Origin: Planctomycetota bacterium
Lineage (GTDB): Bacteria; Planctomycetota; PLA2; JAEUHO01
NCBI GenBank assembly: GCA_020631815.1
Contig: JACKGW010000016.1
Span: 1 to 54,666 of the forward strand
Length of the DNA stretch: 54,666 bases
Direction: 5' to 3'
The position numbers and the translations under genes were made by a program. Of the stretch, positions 1 through 8,874 are shown one piece after another. Numbering within the stretch: position 1 is the stretch's first letter; every line of letters starts with the position of its first letter. The notes beneath the pieces are model-generated. The model did not search any database. It was not told the DNA's origin and was given only the letters and a program-made list of their open reading frames with translations.

Positions 1-1
1 G

Positions 2-3000
2 ATGCGACAGCTCGTGGCCGTGCTGGCCGACGACCGCGACGCGAGCGTCGACGACGTCCTCTTCGAGATGGTGACGTACCCGGACGTGACGGTGCAGGCC
101 ATGGCCGCCGACGGCCTCGGGCAAGAGCGCACACAGGATGCCTCGGCACGGCAACGCGTCGCCGACGCCCTCGCAGCGTGTGCGGCCTCCCCCATCCCCG
201 CGGTGCGCTGGAGCGCCCTGCGCTCGCTGATGGCCCTGACCGGACCGGAGGCAGAAGCCGCACGCATCGCGTGGCCGGACGATCCCGATGCGCGCAGCGA
301 AGCCACCCGGCTGCACTGGCATGCGCGCTGCGGCGATCGCGTGCCCGCCGTGATCGCGCGCGCCGAGCGGCTGTGGCGCGAGGGTGTGACGCTCGACGTG
401 CGGTTGGAAGCAGCGGACCTCTTGGCCGAGCACGACGCGCCCACGGCGCCGACGGTGCTCGCGTCGCTCGTGCAGCAGGTCGATGCGCCGAGCCCTCCTG
501 GGGCCGAGGCCCCCACGCGAGCATGGACCGAGGAGGCGCCGCGACGTCGGCGCATCGCCATCGAGGCCACGATGTCGTGGTGGCATCGCGTCGTGGACGC
601 GGCGGGCGGCTTCGATGCGCTGGACGCCTCCACGCGCACGCAGGCGCTCGCGCTGCTCGATCATGCGGTGGAGCAGGTCGCGCGGCCCGTACCCATGGAC
701 TCGCGCGACGAGCGTCCGCAGCCGGAGGTCCGACTCGCCCAGTGGTTACCCGATGCGGGGCCCGCGATCGTGCCCCTCGTCGCGAAGCGCCTCGAGAACG
801 ACGCGTTCTACGAGCCCGGGACCGGCGTGCGTCTGCTCGCCGACCTGCCGCCCGACGCCGTGCTGCCGGTCTTGGAAGGGCTGGCCCGGCTCGCGCTGGC
901 CAACCTGCCTGCGCGCGGCAGCCTGCTCAGCGCCGTGACGGGCGCGCTCGTGGACGTGGGGCGCATCGCGGATGCCAACTTGGCCCGTCAGCTGCTGTTC
1001 GACGAGGACGCCAAGCCCTGGGCGCGTTCGGACATGCTGCGACTGTTGGCGCGCGACCCGTCCGCCTGGGTGCCGAGCTTGCTGGAAGAGGCGCTGCGCT
1101 CGGACGACACCGCGTTGCGCGATGACGTGCGGCGCACGCTGGCGGCGCGCCCCGAAGCCACGGCACGAGCGCTGCGCATCGAGGCCTTCTTCCGCGATCC
1201 CTACGCCTACGGCCACGATCGCCTGGCAGACCTCGTGCGCGCGGGCGACAAGCCGGCGCTCGAGGTGCTGGCACGTGCGCTCCACGACGAGCGGCATGGC
1301 GTGCGTCGACTGGCGCTGGAACAGGTCCGGCCGCGCGTCACGACCTTGCAGTCACCTGAGGTGCTTGCGTTGATCCGCCCTGCGAGCGAGTGGGTGCACG
1401 ACCCGCTCGAGGTGCAGGCGTACGTACAGGCGCTGCTCGTCCTCGCGCCCGGCGAAGCCGTCACCTGGGTAGCCACGCAGTTCGACCAGCTGGCCAGCGA
1501 CGCGATCCGCTCCAACTCGCTGCGCATCCTGCAAGAGGTGCGCGGCGCGGGGCCCTCGCGCGCGGCCGTCGATCTGGCGCTCGACACATGGCTGCATGCA
1601 CCACGGCCGGAGATCTACGACGCCGCGGTGGCCAGCGTGCTGCGCGGCCGCTGGACGTGGCGACGTGCCGAGGTCATCTCGTTCTGGCGGCGCTTGCTGG
1701 TGCCGTGGCATCCGCTTCGCAACTTCGCCCTGGACTCCGTGGCCAGCCCCGATGCGCCCGTGCTCACCGACCTGCTCGTGCCGTGGCTGGCTTCGCTGCG
1801 GGACAGCGAAGACGACATCACCACGCGTCAGCACCTCGTGGAAGCGCTGGCGCATCAGCCGTGGGACGAGGTCGAAGGCATCCTCGTGGAGGCGGTGTTC
1901 GACCCGCTGCTGCCGTTCTCGACGCGCGATGCCGCCGTCGCGGCCATGCAGGGCCGCCTGCGGCCTCCGGCGCGTTGGCGCATCATGCGCTGGCTCGGCT
2001 GGCCGCTGCCCGAAGGCGCCGACGCGTCGTTGGTCGCCGACCAGGCCGAGGGCCGCGGCGCCATGGACGACCCCGGCTTGCACGTCGAGCTGGCCGTTGC
2101 CGTGGCGCGCGGCGGTGGCTCCGCGATCGCGCGGGCCTTGCTGTCGGCCCTCGATCGCGAGCTGGACCGCTGGATCCGCGCGCAACCTTCGCCGTCGGCG
2201 AGTCTCGAAGTGCGCTTGGCCGACCAGCGTGCGCAAGGCGAAGCGGAAGAGCGACTGCGTGCGCTGGCGCGCGGCATCGCCGCGTCCGGGGAAGACGCCG
2301 TCGTGCGCGAGCTCCTCGCGCGCGCCTTCGATGGACGCCTGGGCCGCATCGCCAGCCGGCGCCTGGGTGACTTGCGGCGCATCGGCGCCGAGGGGCGTGG
2401 GCTGCCGCGGCTCTCGCGACCGGGCAAGGTCGTGGAAGAGCGAGGCGCCTACGACCTGCGTCTCGAGGCGGGCTTGCCGGCGCCGGCCGGGCACATCCTG
2501 GGGCAGGTCAAGGCGCTGGACGACGACACGCTGTCGGCGTGCCTCGCCACCGTGATCGACGACGCGCGGCGAAGCGGCGGGCTGGGCCAGTGCCCGGACG
2601 CGTACCTCACGATGGCCATCTGCAACCTGCTCGACGCACCCACCCATCGACGCCCGAAGGCCGCGCAGCTGTTGCTCGATCCCCTATCGCGCCTGGCGCC
2701 CGGTGCGGGCGGCGTGCGCCGCGTCGCCACGGATGCCTGGATGGGCTGGTGCATCCTCCAGCAGGACTACGAGACCGCAGCCGCGATCGAGCGCGCCACG
2801 GTGCACGACCTGCTGCACCGCCAGATCGAGGACGACGAGGCCGACGCCGTGATCTGGCGCCGCTTCCATGCACTGGCCTTGGAAGGCGCCGCGCGCGCCG
2901 CTGCCGGAGACGCCGCGGGAGCGGAGACCCTCTGGGCGACGGCGCTGGGCGTGGAGCCGGATCGCCCGCTGCACCTGAACACGGTGGCTTGGTATCGACG

Positions 3001-3400
3001 GGAGACGAAAGTCGACCTTGCGCGCGCCGAGCGCGACGTGCGGCGCGCCATCGAGCTGGAGTCGCGCGCCGACGTCGTTTCCACGCTGGCCTCGACCGAC
3101 ACGCTGGCGATGATCCTGCTCGATACGGGCCGTCCCGCGGAAGCCGGTCGGCGCCTTGCAGCGCGCCTTCATCGCGCGGAGGCCGATCGCACGGGCATCT
3201 ACCACTTGCACATGGCCGAGATCGAAGCGGCACTCGGCAGCTGGGGCGCTTGTCACGACGACTTGGTAGACGCGCTGCGGCGTGATCCCGAGTCCGAAGA
3301 CGCGTGGCGCAAGCTGCCCTGGCACGCCGCGCAGCCCGAAGGCCTGGCGCTGTTCGAGTCCGCCGCGAACGAGGCGCGACGCAACCCGCTCGATCGCTAG
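2..3400 (+). CDS. HEAT-repeat protein with C-terminal TPR-like region (5' end probably outside window)
   Basis: The reading frame is open from the window edge and encodes at least 1132 residues. Residues of about 1-600 are Ala/Leu/Arg-rich paired helices of HEAT type, with recurring patterns such as AVRWSALRSL and GVRRLALEQV. Residues of about 940-1120 look like TPRs (LEGAARAAAGDAAGAETLW, then AERDVRRAIELE and TLAMILLDTGRPAEA). HEAT and TPR arrays are protein-binding scaffolds; no catalytic motif is visible. The first ATG, at base 2, has no visible ribosome binding site because the window starts there, so the true start is probably upstream. The gene ends 4 bp from the convergent MOSC gene. 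Function is unknown; the helical-repeat assignment is fairly sure. Confidence 0.75.
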   Translation: MRQLVAVLADDRDASVDDVLFEMVTYPDVTVQAMAADGLGQERTQDASARQRVADALAACAASPIPAVRWSALRSLMALTGPEAEAARIAWPDDPDARSEATRLHWHARCGDRVPAVIARAERLWREGVTLDVRLEAADLLAEHDAPTAPTVLASLVQQVDAPSPPGAEAPTRAWTEEAPRRRRIAIEATMSWWHRVVDAAGGFDALDASTRTQALALLDHAVEQVARPVPMDSRDERPQPEVRLAQWLPDAGPAIVPLVAKRLENDAFYEPGTGVRLLADLPPDAVLPVLEGLARLALANLPARGSLLSAVTGALVDVGRIADANLARQLLFDEDAKPWARSDMLRLLARDPSAWVPSLLEEALRSDDTALRDDVRRTLAARPEATARALRIEAFFRDPYAYGHDRLADLVRAGDKPALEVLARALHDERHGVRRLALEQVRPRVTTLQSPEVLALIRPASEWVHDPLEVQAYVQALLVLAPGEAVTWVATQFDQLASDAIRSNSLRILQEVRGAGPSRAAVDLALDTWLHAPRPEIYDAAVASVLRGRWTWRRAEVISFWRRLLVPWHPLRNFALDSVASPDAPVLTDLLVPWLASLRDSEDDITTRQHLVEALAHQPWDEVEGILVEAVFDPLLPFSTRDAAVAAMQGRLRPPARWRIMRWLGWPLPEGADASLVADQAEGRGAMDDPGLHVELAVAVARGGGSAIARALLSALDRELDRWIRAQPSPSASLEVRLADQRAQGEAEERLRALARGIAASGEDAVVRELLARAFDGRLGRIASRRLGDLRRIGAEGRGLPRLSRPGKVVEERGAYDLRLEAGLPAPAGHILGQVKALDDDTLSACLATVIDDARRSGGLGQCPDAYLTMAICNLLDAPTHRRPKAAQLLLDPLSRLAPGAGGVRRVATDAWMGWCILQQDYETAAAIERATVHDLLHRQIEDDEADAVIWRRFHALALEGAARAAAGDAAGAETLWATALGVEPDRPLHLNTVAWYRRETKVDLARAERDVRRAIELESRADVVSTLASTDTLAMILLDTGRPAEAGRRLAARLHRAEADRTGIYHLHMAEIEAALGSWGACHDDLVDALRRDPESEDAWRKLPWHAAQPEGLALFESAANEARRNPLDR

Positions 3401-3404
3401 CTCG

Positions 3405-3839
3405 CTACTCCACGCGGACGGGATCGCCGACGCGCACGGTTCCGGGCACGAGCACCGTGGCCCAGATGCCGGCTCGCTGTACCAGCGCAGCCTTCGCACC
3501 CGGGCCCACGGAACGCTCCATGAAGCCGCACGGTGCGCAGTCGCCCTGCAGCTCGAGCACGACGGCACCGATATGGAGACGTCCGCCCGCATCGCGCGGC
3601 AAGGCGTGCAGCGACACCGTCACGTTGCGGTACGTGGAGCCGCAGGCCACGGGAGCACCCAGCTCGGCGGCCGCTGCATCGAGCTCGCCCTGGGCGACGA
3701 CCGTGACGGGACGACGGCCACCGAGGTGGTGGTCCCCCACCAAGCCGGCGTCCGTCACCTCGACGGCGTCCAGCGCACGCTGCGGACCGCCGCGAGCGGG
3801 CACGACGTGCAGTGCCGTGACGGAGGGAGTGTCGGCCAT
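3405..3839 (-). CDS. MOSC domain-containing protein
   Basis: 144 residues, close to a minimal MOSC domain, the C-terminal domain of molybdenum-cofactor sulfurases and of YiiM-type proteins. Visible signs are the N-terminal beta strand (ALHVVPARGG), the GLVGDHH turn, a strand with VTVVAQGELD, and the conserved Cys region GDCAPCGFMERSVGPG, where family members carry the Cys thought to bind sulfur or molybdenum cofactor. The start at ATG 3839 is chosen because the conserved fold begins there and the stop of the upstream minus-strand gene lies 4 bp before it, so translation is probably coupled. An in-frame extension to 3890 would overlap that gene. The substrate cannot be told from sequence. Confidence 0.8.
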   Translation of the reverse strand: MADTPSVTALHVVPARGGPQRALDAVEVTDAGLVGDHHLGGRRPVTVVAQGELDAAAAELGAPVACGSTYRNVTVSLHALPRDAGGRLHIGAVVLELQGDCAPCGFMERSVGPGAKAALVQRAGIWATVLVPGTVRVGDPVRVE

Positions 3840-3843
3840 GGGG

Positions 3844-4914
3844 CTAGTTCCCGCCTTCGTCCTTCGGATCCGCCAGCGGCTCGCCGGCAAGCCACGCGAT
3901 GGCCTGCGTCATCCACGCGATCGTGTGCGCCTGGCTCTTGCGGTCCATCTGCGCCGGACGACCGAAGTCGAAGAAGGCCTGCCACAGCACACGGGGGCCC
4001 CCGGTGCTGGCAACGAGCACCGGGATCTTCGTGCCGCGCCCGTCTACGACCTGCAGCAACACGTCGGCGCCGTCGGCCACACCCTCGACAGGGTAGGCGA
4101 ACTCGACACGCCAGCCGTGCTCACCCAGCACCAGCTGCTGCCACCACGAGCGGCTCCAACGCGGCCACTCGACCAAGCGTGAAGCCAAGTGCTTGGCGCC
4201 TACGTCGGTGACTTCCGGCGCCAACGTCTTCGGGAACACACCCGGAAGCGGCTGCCCCTGGAACGGAACGGCTTCGCCGACGGGAAGCAGGGGACCGACG
4301 ACGGGATGCGCGAGCAGCGGATGCACCGTGAGGGCTTCGGTGCCCTTCATGCCGGGCGGGCCCATGCGCACCCAGAGCCCCGTCTTGCCGGCGCGAACGC
4401 GATCGGCCAGCTGCGGCCAGAACGAGTCGGGCAGCGCATCGGGATCGATGCGGTCGAGCCAGACCACGTCGATGTCGTTGGCATCGAGCCAATCGCCGTC
4501 CGGCGGCCCCGCGAGCTTGTCGAGCCCGCGCGCTTCACCGGCTCCCGGGCCCTCGGCGCCCGCCATGTTGGCGTGACGGTCCGTGTACCAGACCGCGTAG
4601 CGCAGCACGGGCACGTCACCCGCGGCCATGATCACGGTCTGGTTCCAGGGCTCGGGGTTGGGAGCAACGACCAACATCGAGCGCGACGTCGTGAGGCGCC
4701 GCGGACCGATGTCGGGCCGGTCCTTGGGCGCGATGCCCGCAAGCGAGCTGCCTTCGCCGGTACCCGACGTGGCCCCACCCGTGCCATCCCCACCGCCGGC
4801 CGGGCCGACGCCCGGCTCGTTGTCGACGGGAGGCTTCGCATCGAACGCGCCCGTGGCGAACAGCACGCCCAGGGCGGCCAATGCCACCAGGACGATCAGG
4901 GCAAATGCACGCAT
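3844..4914 (-). CDS. Membrane-anchored hypothetical protein, possibly glutamine-amidotransferase-like fold
   Basis: 356 residues. The N-terminus is a hydrophobic anchor or signal segment (LIVLVALAALGVLFATGAF, residues 5-23) followed by a Gly/Thr/Ser/Pro-rich linker to about residue 65, as in exported planctomycete-like proteins. The rest is a soluble alpha/beta domain with patterns reminiscent of the class-I amidotransferase-like superfamily used by DUF4159 and related proteins (IDVVWLDRIDP, GKTGLWVRMGPPG, PVLVASTGGPRVLWQAFFDFG). No Cys-His-Glu catalytic triad can be picked out, so a non-enzymatic role is likely. A GGAG lies about 10 bp before the ATG. It is probably co-transcribed with the downstream MOSC gene. 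The fold is inference. Confidence 0.6.
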   Translation of the reverse strand: MRAFALIVLVALAALGVLFATGAFDAKPPVDNEPGVGPAGGGDGTGGATSGTGEGSSLAGIAPKDRPDIGPRRLTTSRSMLVVAPNPEPWNQTVIMAAGDVPVLRYAVWYTDRHANMAGAEGPGAGEARGLDKLAGPPDGDWLDANDIDVVWLDRIDPDALPDSFWPQLADRVRAGKTGLWVRMGPPGMKGTEALTVHPLLAHPVVGPLLPVGEAVPFQGQPLPGVFPKTLAPEVTDVGAKHLASRLVEWPRWSRSWWQQLVLGEHGWRVEFAYPVEGVADGADVLLQVVDGRGTKIPVLVASTGGPRVLWQAFFDFGRPAQMDRKSQAHTIAWMTQAIAWLAGEPLADPKDEGGN

Positions 4915-4999
4915 GGCCTCGGTCTCCGGAAAGACGCCCCAAGGCGGGCATTGTGCCCAAGCACGGGGCTTGATGCCGCAGGAACCCGAGCCGGTCTAC

Positions 5000-5995
5000 C
5001 TACGAGCGCTTGTACCACTCGACGGGCTTCCCCTGGTGGGCGGCGGTGCGGCCCAGGAGGGCCGCCGTGGCCTCGGCGTCGAGGGGCTTGGCCTCGCGGG
5101 CCACGCGGGCGGCCAGCGCGACTTCCTCGACGGACGAGCAGCCGACGATCGTCGTGGAGACGTCGAGGCCGTAGGCGTAGCGCAGGCAGTGTTCGGCCTC
5201 GATCCCGCGCTTCACCAGCTCCCCGCTGGCAAACACCTTCATGCCGACGCGGGCGATCCCCTTCTCGACGGCCACGGGCAGGGTCGTCTTGACGAAGGAG
5301 AGGCGATGCGGGTCCACGCAGTTCAGCGGGATCAGCAGGCTCTCGAAGGGGTGTTGGCGGATCGCATTGGCCATCACCTCGGGGTCGGCATGGCCCGTCA
5401 CGCCGATGTGCTTGACCAGCCCCTGTTCCTTGGCGGCCATCAACGCCGCCAGCGGCCCGGACTTGGGGTCGAGCGCGCGTTCCAGGTCGTCCGCGTCCTT
5501 GATGGCGTGCACTTGGATGACGTCGAGGCACGACACACCCATGCGCTCGAGGGTGCCCTCCAGATCTCGGCGTGCACCGTCGGCACTGCGCTCGGTCGTC
5601 TTGCTGGCCAGCGTGAGCGTGTCGCGTCGGCCCCAGGCCTTGAGCGCATGCCCGACCCGCTGCTCGCTGGCGCCGCGCCGGTACGTGGGCGCGGTATCCA
5701 GGTACGTGCACCCGGCCTCGAGAGCCGCAAGCACGACGTCCACGGCCTCGCGCTCGCTCGCGAGCGAGCCCAGCGGGAAGCACCCGAGGCCGAACGCACT
5801 GACCTTGCGGCCGGTCTTGCCAAAGGCCCGGGTCGGCATCGGGGCGGAGGCCGGCGCGTCGTCGTCGGCCAGCGCGGGTGCGCCAAGGCCCGCGAGCAAC
5901 GCGGTCGAGGCGATGCCGCGCAACACGGTGCGGCGGGACGGCTGGTGCGAGTCGACCATCAAGGACGCAGGCGGAACCTTGGTGGGTCGTTCCAT
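5000..5995 (-). CDS. Tat-exported aldo/keto reductase
   Basis: 331 residues. A twin-arginine signal (SRRTVLRGIAS, Arg21-Arg22) and hydrophobic stretch (STALLAGLGAPALA) send the folded protein across the inner membrane by Tat. The mature part is an aldo/keto reductase barrel: strand 1 motif SAFGLGCFPLG, catalytic Asp100 and Tyr105 (YLDTAPTY), Lys132 (LASKT) and His163 (QVHAI), so the catalytic tetrad is complete. The family reduces carbonyls with NAD(P)H; for a periplasmic copy the source of reductant is unclear. The start at ATG 5995 is supported by GGAGG 5 bp upstream. A tatA-type gene lies in this window at 36.3 kb. The substrate is unknown. Confidence 0.85.
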   Translation of the reverse strand: MERPTKVPPASLMVDSHQPSRRTVLRGIASTALLAGLGAPALADDDAPASAPMPTRAFGKTGRKVSAFGLGCFPLGSLASEREAVDVVLAALEAGCTYLDTAPTYRRGASEQRVGHALKAWGRRDTLTLASKTTERSADGARRDLEGTLERMGVSCLDVIQVHAIKDADDLERALDPKSGPLAALMAAKEQGLVKHIGVTGHADPEVMANAIRQHPFESLLIPLNCVDPHRLSFVKTTLPVAVEKGIARVGMKVFASGELVKRGIEAEHCLRYAYGLDVSTTIVGCSSVEEVALAARVAREAKPLDAEATAALLGRTAAHQGKPVEWYKRS

Positions 5996-6080
5996 CGGGT
6001 CCTCCAGCCGGAAGACCCCGAGCCTACGTCAAAGGGCACACGCCGCGCTCGCGCTGCGAGCTGGCTCGATGCGCAGTCGA

Positions 6081-6206
6081 CTAGGGGTACGTGCCGCGAA
6101 GGCGCCGGCGGCGGTTCACGATCTTGCGACCGGACTTCGTGGCCATCCGGGCCCGGAAGCCGAGGTGGCGGCGCTTCTTGGTGCTGCGTCGGATGCGGAG
6201 GTGCAT
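6081..6206 (-). CDS. rpmH: 50S ribosomal protein L34
   Basis: 41 residues, extremely basic. The core RRSTKKRRHLGFRARMATKS followed by GRKIVNRRRR matches the L34 signature (usually RKRxxxHGFRxRMxTxxGRxVLxxRR). The N-terminus is unusual: the common KRTYQPS start is replaced by HLRIRRS, and the tail ends RLRGTYP. The start at ATG 6206 is fixed by an in-frame TGA two codons upstream, with GAGGA about 6 bp before the ATG. In most bacteria rnpA and yidC follow rpmH; here the next gene downstream is an unrelated aldo/keto reductase. Confidence 0.92.
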   Translation of the reverse strand: MHLRIRRSTKKRRHLGFRARMATKSGRKIVNRRRRLRGTYP

Positions 6207-6304
6207 CGGTCAATCCTCGTGGCTTGGGCGCGAAGGGGGCCCATGTTGGGGGCAGTCGCGACGCCGTCAAGCCCGCGCCACGGCGCGGCCGTATGCTCCC
6301 CGCC
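6207..6304. promoter_or_regulatory. Divergent intergenic region of rpmH and the J-domain gene
   Basis: These 98 bp separate the divergent rpmH and J-domain genes and must contain both promoters. I see the rpmH ribosome binding site (GAGGA on the minus strand) but no convincing -35/-10 pair. Confidence 0.4.
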
Positions 6305-6859
6305 ATGGCGGATGCCCGGTGCCCGGCCTGCTCCACCCCCTACACGCCGCGGGACGTCGCGGCGTACGGGGTCCTTCGGGCTCGCCACGCCTCACGCGGC
6401 GGCCCGCTGGTGGAGTACCGCTGCCCGAGCTGCGGGCGGGTCGTGCACCTGATTCCCCATGGCCGGGGGCGCTTCGCCCGCCCCGGCGAACCCCCTGGCC
6501 CGCCCCCCGCAGACGCCGAGCTCGAGGCCCCCTGGCTGGACCGCGAGCCCGAGCCGGAGGCCCCGGAGCGGGTCGAACCGGCCGGGGAGCCCCAGGGGGC
6601 CCGGTCGCGAGCCGGCCCCGCGACGGCCGAGCCGCCGCGCCCGCGCCCGGCGCCGCTCGACCTCGACGAGGCGCTGCGGCTGCTGGGCCTGGAGCGGGGA
6701 GCGACCCGGGCGGATGCCGAGCACGCCTTCCGCGAGCGCTCGCTCTCCTGCCATCCGGACAAGGTCGCCCACCTGGACGAGGACTTCCAACGCCTCGCCG
6801 AGGCCAAGTTCCTGGCGCTGAGCGAGGCCTTCGACCTGGTGGTGGCCGCCATCGGGTGA
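6305..6859 (+). CDS. Zinc-ribbon and J-domain protein
   Basis: 184 residues. The N-terminal 50 residues hold two CxxC pairs (CPAC at 6-9 and CPSC near 40-43), a zinc ribbon. A Pro/Glu/Ala-rich linker of about 65 residues follows, and the last 65 residues form a J-domain with the diagnostic HPD motif (CHPDKVAHLDEDF) in the helix II-III loop. J-domains stimulate the ATPase of DnaK-type Hsp70 chaperones; the zinc ribbon may pick the client. Here the J-domain is C-terminal, unlike DnaJ, with no Gly/Phe region and no DnaJ central zinc finger. An ATG 12 bp upstream (6293) is an alternative start. Chaperone-partner role is inferred from the HPD motif. Confidence 0.8.
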   Translation: MADARCPACSTPYTPRDVAAYGVLRARHASRGGPLVEYRCPSCGRVVHLIPHGRGRFARPGEPPGPPPADAELEAPWLDREPEPEAPERVEPAGEPQGARSRAGPATAEPPRPRPAPLDLDEALRLLGLERGATRADAEHAFRERSLSCHPDKVAHLDEDFQRLAEAKFLALSEAFDLVVAAIG

Positions 6860-6938
6860 GGGCGCGCTCGTCAGGGCACGTGAAGGGCACTTGGAGCAGT
6901 GACGCCCGCCCCCGCGGGCGCGAGGAGGATGGGGCCCC

Positions 6939-7790
6939 ATGAAGGTCTTCGACCAACCGCCCCGGGGCGGCTCGCCCCTGCTGTTCGTGGCGGGCCTCGC
7001 CCTGCTCGGCAGCCTCTTCCTCCTCGCCAACCCGTACGGCAACGCGTTCTACGAGGGCTGGCCCTGGGACGCCTTCCGACCCGACGGCCCGCCGCTGCGC
7101 TGGGGCCTGGCGGCGCTGTGGGCGCTGACCGGGTTCGTGGCGCTCGGCATGTCGCTGCTGCCGTCGCAGGGAGCGCGCGGGTCGATCCTGGCCGTGCTGG
7201 GCGCCGGACTCGTGGCGGCCCTGGCGCTCACGCCGACCAGCCTGTTCGCACCCACCGCGCATGTCGGCCAGCTGCTGGCGGTTGCGGTGATGGCCGGCTG
7301 CTTGGTGCGCTCCGGGGAGGCGGACAGCGGAAGCTCGGCGCGCGTCGGCGCCGCATGCGGCGCGATCCTCCTCTTGCTGCACGTCGCGCTCTTCGCCTCG
7401 ACCTCCAACGTCACACCGCTCGCAGGCCTGGACCGCGTGCGCGCCGACGTCATGCACCTGGGGGAAGACGGCGTCGGGCTGGACGCGGCACTCCGCGTGG
7501 GCCCGGCCATGACCGTGCCGCTGGCGAGTGCGGCCCTTGCACTCGCTGCCCTGCTGGGCGTGCTCGCCGGGCTTGGCCTCCACGCACGCTGGCTGGGTCG
7601 CTTCGGCTGGTTGTTCGCCGCCATCGGCATCCTCTGGCCGACGTTGTCCGTGCCGTTCGTGGATGGACCCCTGGATGCGGCCACGCTCGAAGCCGCCGCA
7701 CGCAGCGCGCTCGTCGACCGCGGAGGCGCGCTGTTCCTGATCGTGAGCGCGCTCGTAGCCGACCTGTTTCCCCGACGGAGGCCCGCATGA
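6939..7790 (+). CDS. Polytopic membrane protein of unknown function
   Basis: 283 residues with about seven hydrophobic segments (for example LLFVAGLALLGSLFLLA near the N-terminus, ILAVLGAGLVAALAL, AILLLLHVALFA, and FLIVSALVADLF near the C-terminus). No transporter or enzyme motif is recognised. The stop overlaps the start of the next gene (ATGA, 7787-7790), so the two are translated together, and the second product is also a polytopic membrane protein; they may form one complex. A GAGGA lies 11 bp upstream of the ATG. Confidence 0.75.
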   Translation: MKVFDQPPRGGSPLLFVAGLALLGSLFLLANPYGNAFYEGWPWDAFRPDGPPLRWGLAALWALTGFVALGMSLLPSQGARGSILAVLGAGLVAALALTPTSLFAPTAHVGQLLAVAVMAGCLVRSGEADSGSSARVGAACGAILLLLHVALFASTSNVTPLAGLDRVRADVMHLGEDGVGLDAALRVGPAMTVPLASAALALAALLGVLAGLGLHARWLGRFGWLFAAIGILWPTLSVPFVDGPLDAATLEAAARSALVDRGGALFLIVSALVADLFPRRRPA

Positions 7791-8770
7791 ACGCGTCGTA
7801 CACCGTCGAGCCCGATATGCCGCCGCGCGAGCGTCACACGCTGTCCGCGCACGAACACCGCTTGGCCACACCCGAGCCCACGCCGCCGGACTGGGACCGA
7901 GGACCCCTGTCGTTCCTCCGCTGTCCGCGCTCGACCTATGTGCTGGCCCTCGTGTTCGCCCTGCTCGCGCTGTGGCTGCGCTTCGACCCGACCTACGGCG
8001 CCAAGACGTTGGGGGTCGGTGATGCCTCGAAGGGCCACGCGCTCGCGTGGTTCACCGACGCAGACGGTGCGTTCGCGTGGACCGGCTCGCCCGCGCAACG
8101 GGAAGCCGTCAGCTGGCTCGTGCTCGCCCTGGGCCTGGGGTTGGTGGTCCTGCTGAAAGCCGGCCGCACGCGCGGCGTCCTGGCCGTGTTCCTCGCCGCG
8201 CTCGGCGCCCTCTTCGTGACGAGCCCGACGGTCGGCAGCCTGACCGGGCTGGCGCTTGCCGCCGGCTCCGCCCTCGTCGCGGGCGCGCTGCGCGTGGCCC
8301 GCGCTGCGCGGGGGGACGGCACGTGGCGCGTGCTCGCGGCGGGCTTCGCGGTGCTGATCGCCGCGCTGTTCGTCGCGCCGGGCCACGAGGAAACCACCAT
8401 CGGCTACCAGCCACCGGTCTTCGTCGCCGTCGACGCCCTGCTCGCGGGCGGCGATCTCGGCGGAACGCTGCTGGCGCAGGGGCCGCAGCTGCTCGGCGCC
8501 CTCATGGCGATCCTCGCCTTGTTCGGGCTGCTCGGCATTTCGAGCCGCTGGCTGGCCGACCTCGGCGCCCTCGTCCTCGTGCTCTTCGTCGGCGTGGGCA
8601 TCGCCCACGCCATGGTGGACGGCGCTGCTGGAAGCGCCCCGCCGGAAGCGCTGGATGGGTTTGCGGCCTCGCTGCACCACCTCGGCAGCTGGCTGCGCGC
8701 CGATCTCGTGGCTTTGGCCCTGGTCTTGGCGGCCGGTGTGGGCGAGGCCAGCCGCCGCGGACACGCCTGA
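7787..8770 (+). CDS. Polytopic membrane protein of unknown function
   Basis: 327 residues. A soluble N-terminal tail of about 45 residues is followed by about seven predicted membrane helices (STYVLALVFALLALWLRF, AVSWLVLALGLGLVVLL, GVLAVFLAALGALFV, VLAAGFAVLIAALFV, LLGALMAILALFGLLGI, LGALVLVLFVGVGIAHAM, LVALALVLAAGVG). No known motif is seen. It overlaps the preceding membrane-protein gene by ATGA and lies about 100 bp before the FHA/DUF4159-like gene, so the three probably form a unit. The pair may be a duplicated or heteromeric membrane component; this is inference from arrangement only. Confidence 0.75.
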   Translation: MNASYTVEPDMPPRERHTLSAHEHRLATPEPTPPDWDRGPLSFLRCPRSTYVLALVFALLALWLRFDPTYGAKTLGVGDASKGHALAWFTDADGAFAWTGSPAQREAVSWLVLALGLGLVVLLKAGRTRGVLAVFLAALGALFVTSPTVGSLTGLALAAGSALVAGALRVARAARGDGTWRVLAAGFAVLIAALFVAPGHEETTIGYQPPVFVAVDALLAGGDLGGTLLAQGPQLLGALMAILALFGLLGISSRWLADLGALVLVLFVGVGIAHAMVDGAAGSAPPEALDGFAASLHHLGSWLRADLVALALVLAAGVGEASRRGHA

Positions 8771-8874
8771 CGCCGCGAGACCTGACGAAGTCCCGAAGCC
8801 GCGCAACCCTGCTAGGTTGGATCGCGTTCGGACATGTGCCGTCCGACGTTCGTCGGGGGGGCTGGAGTCCCGAA

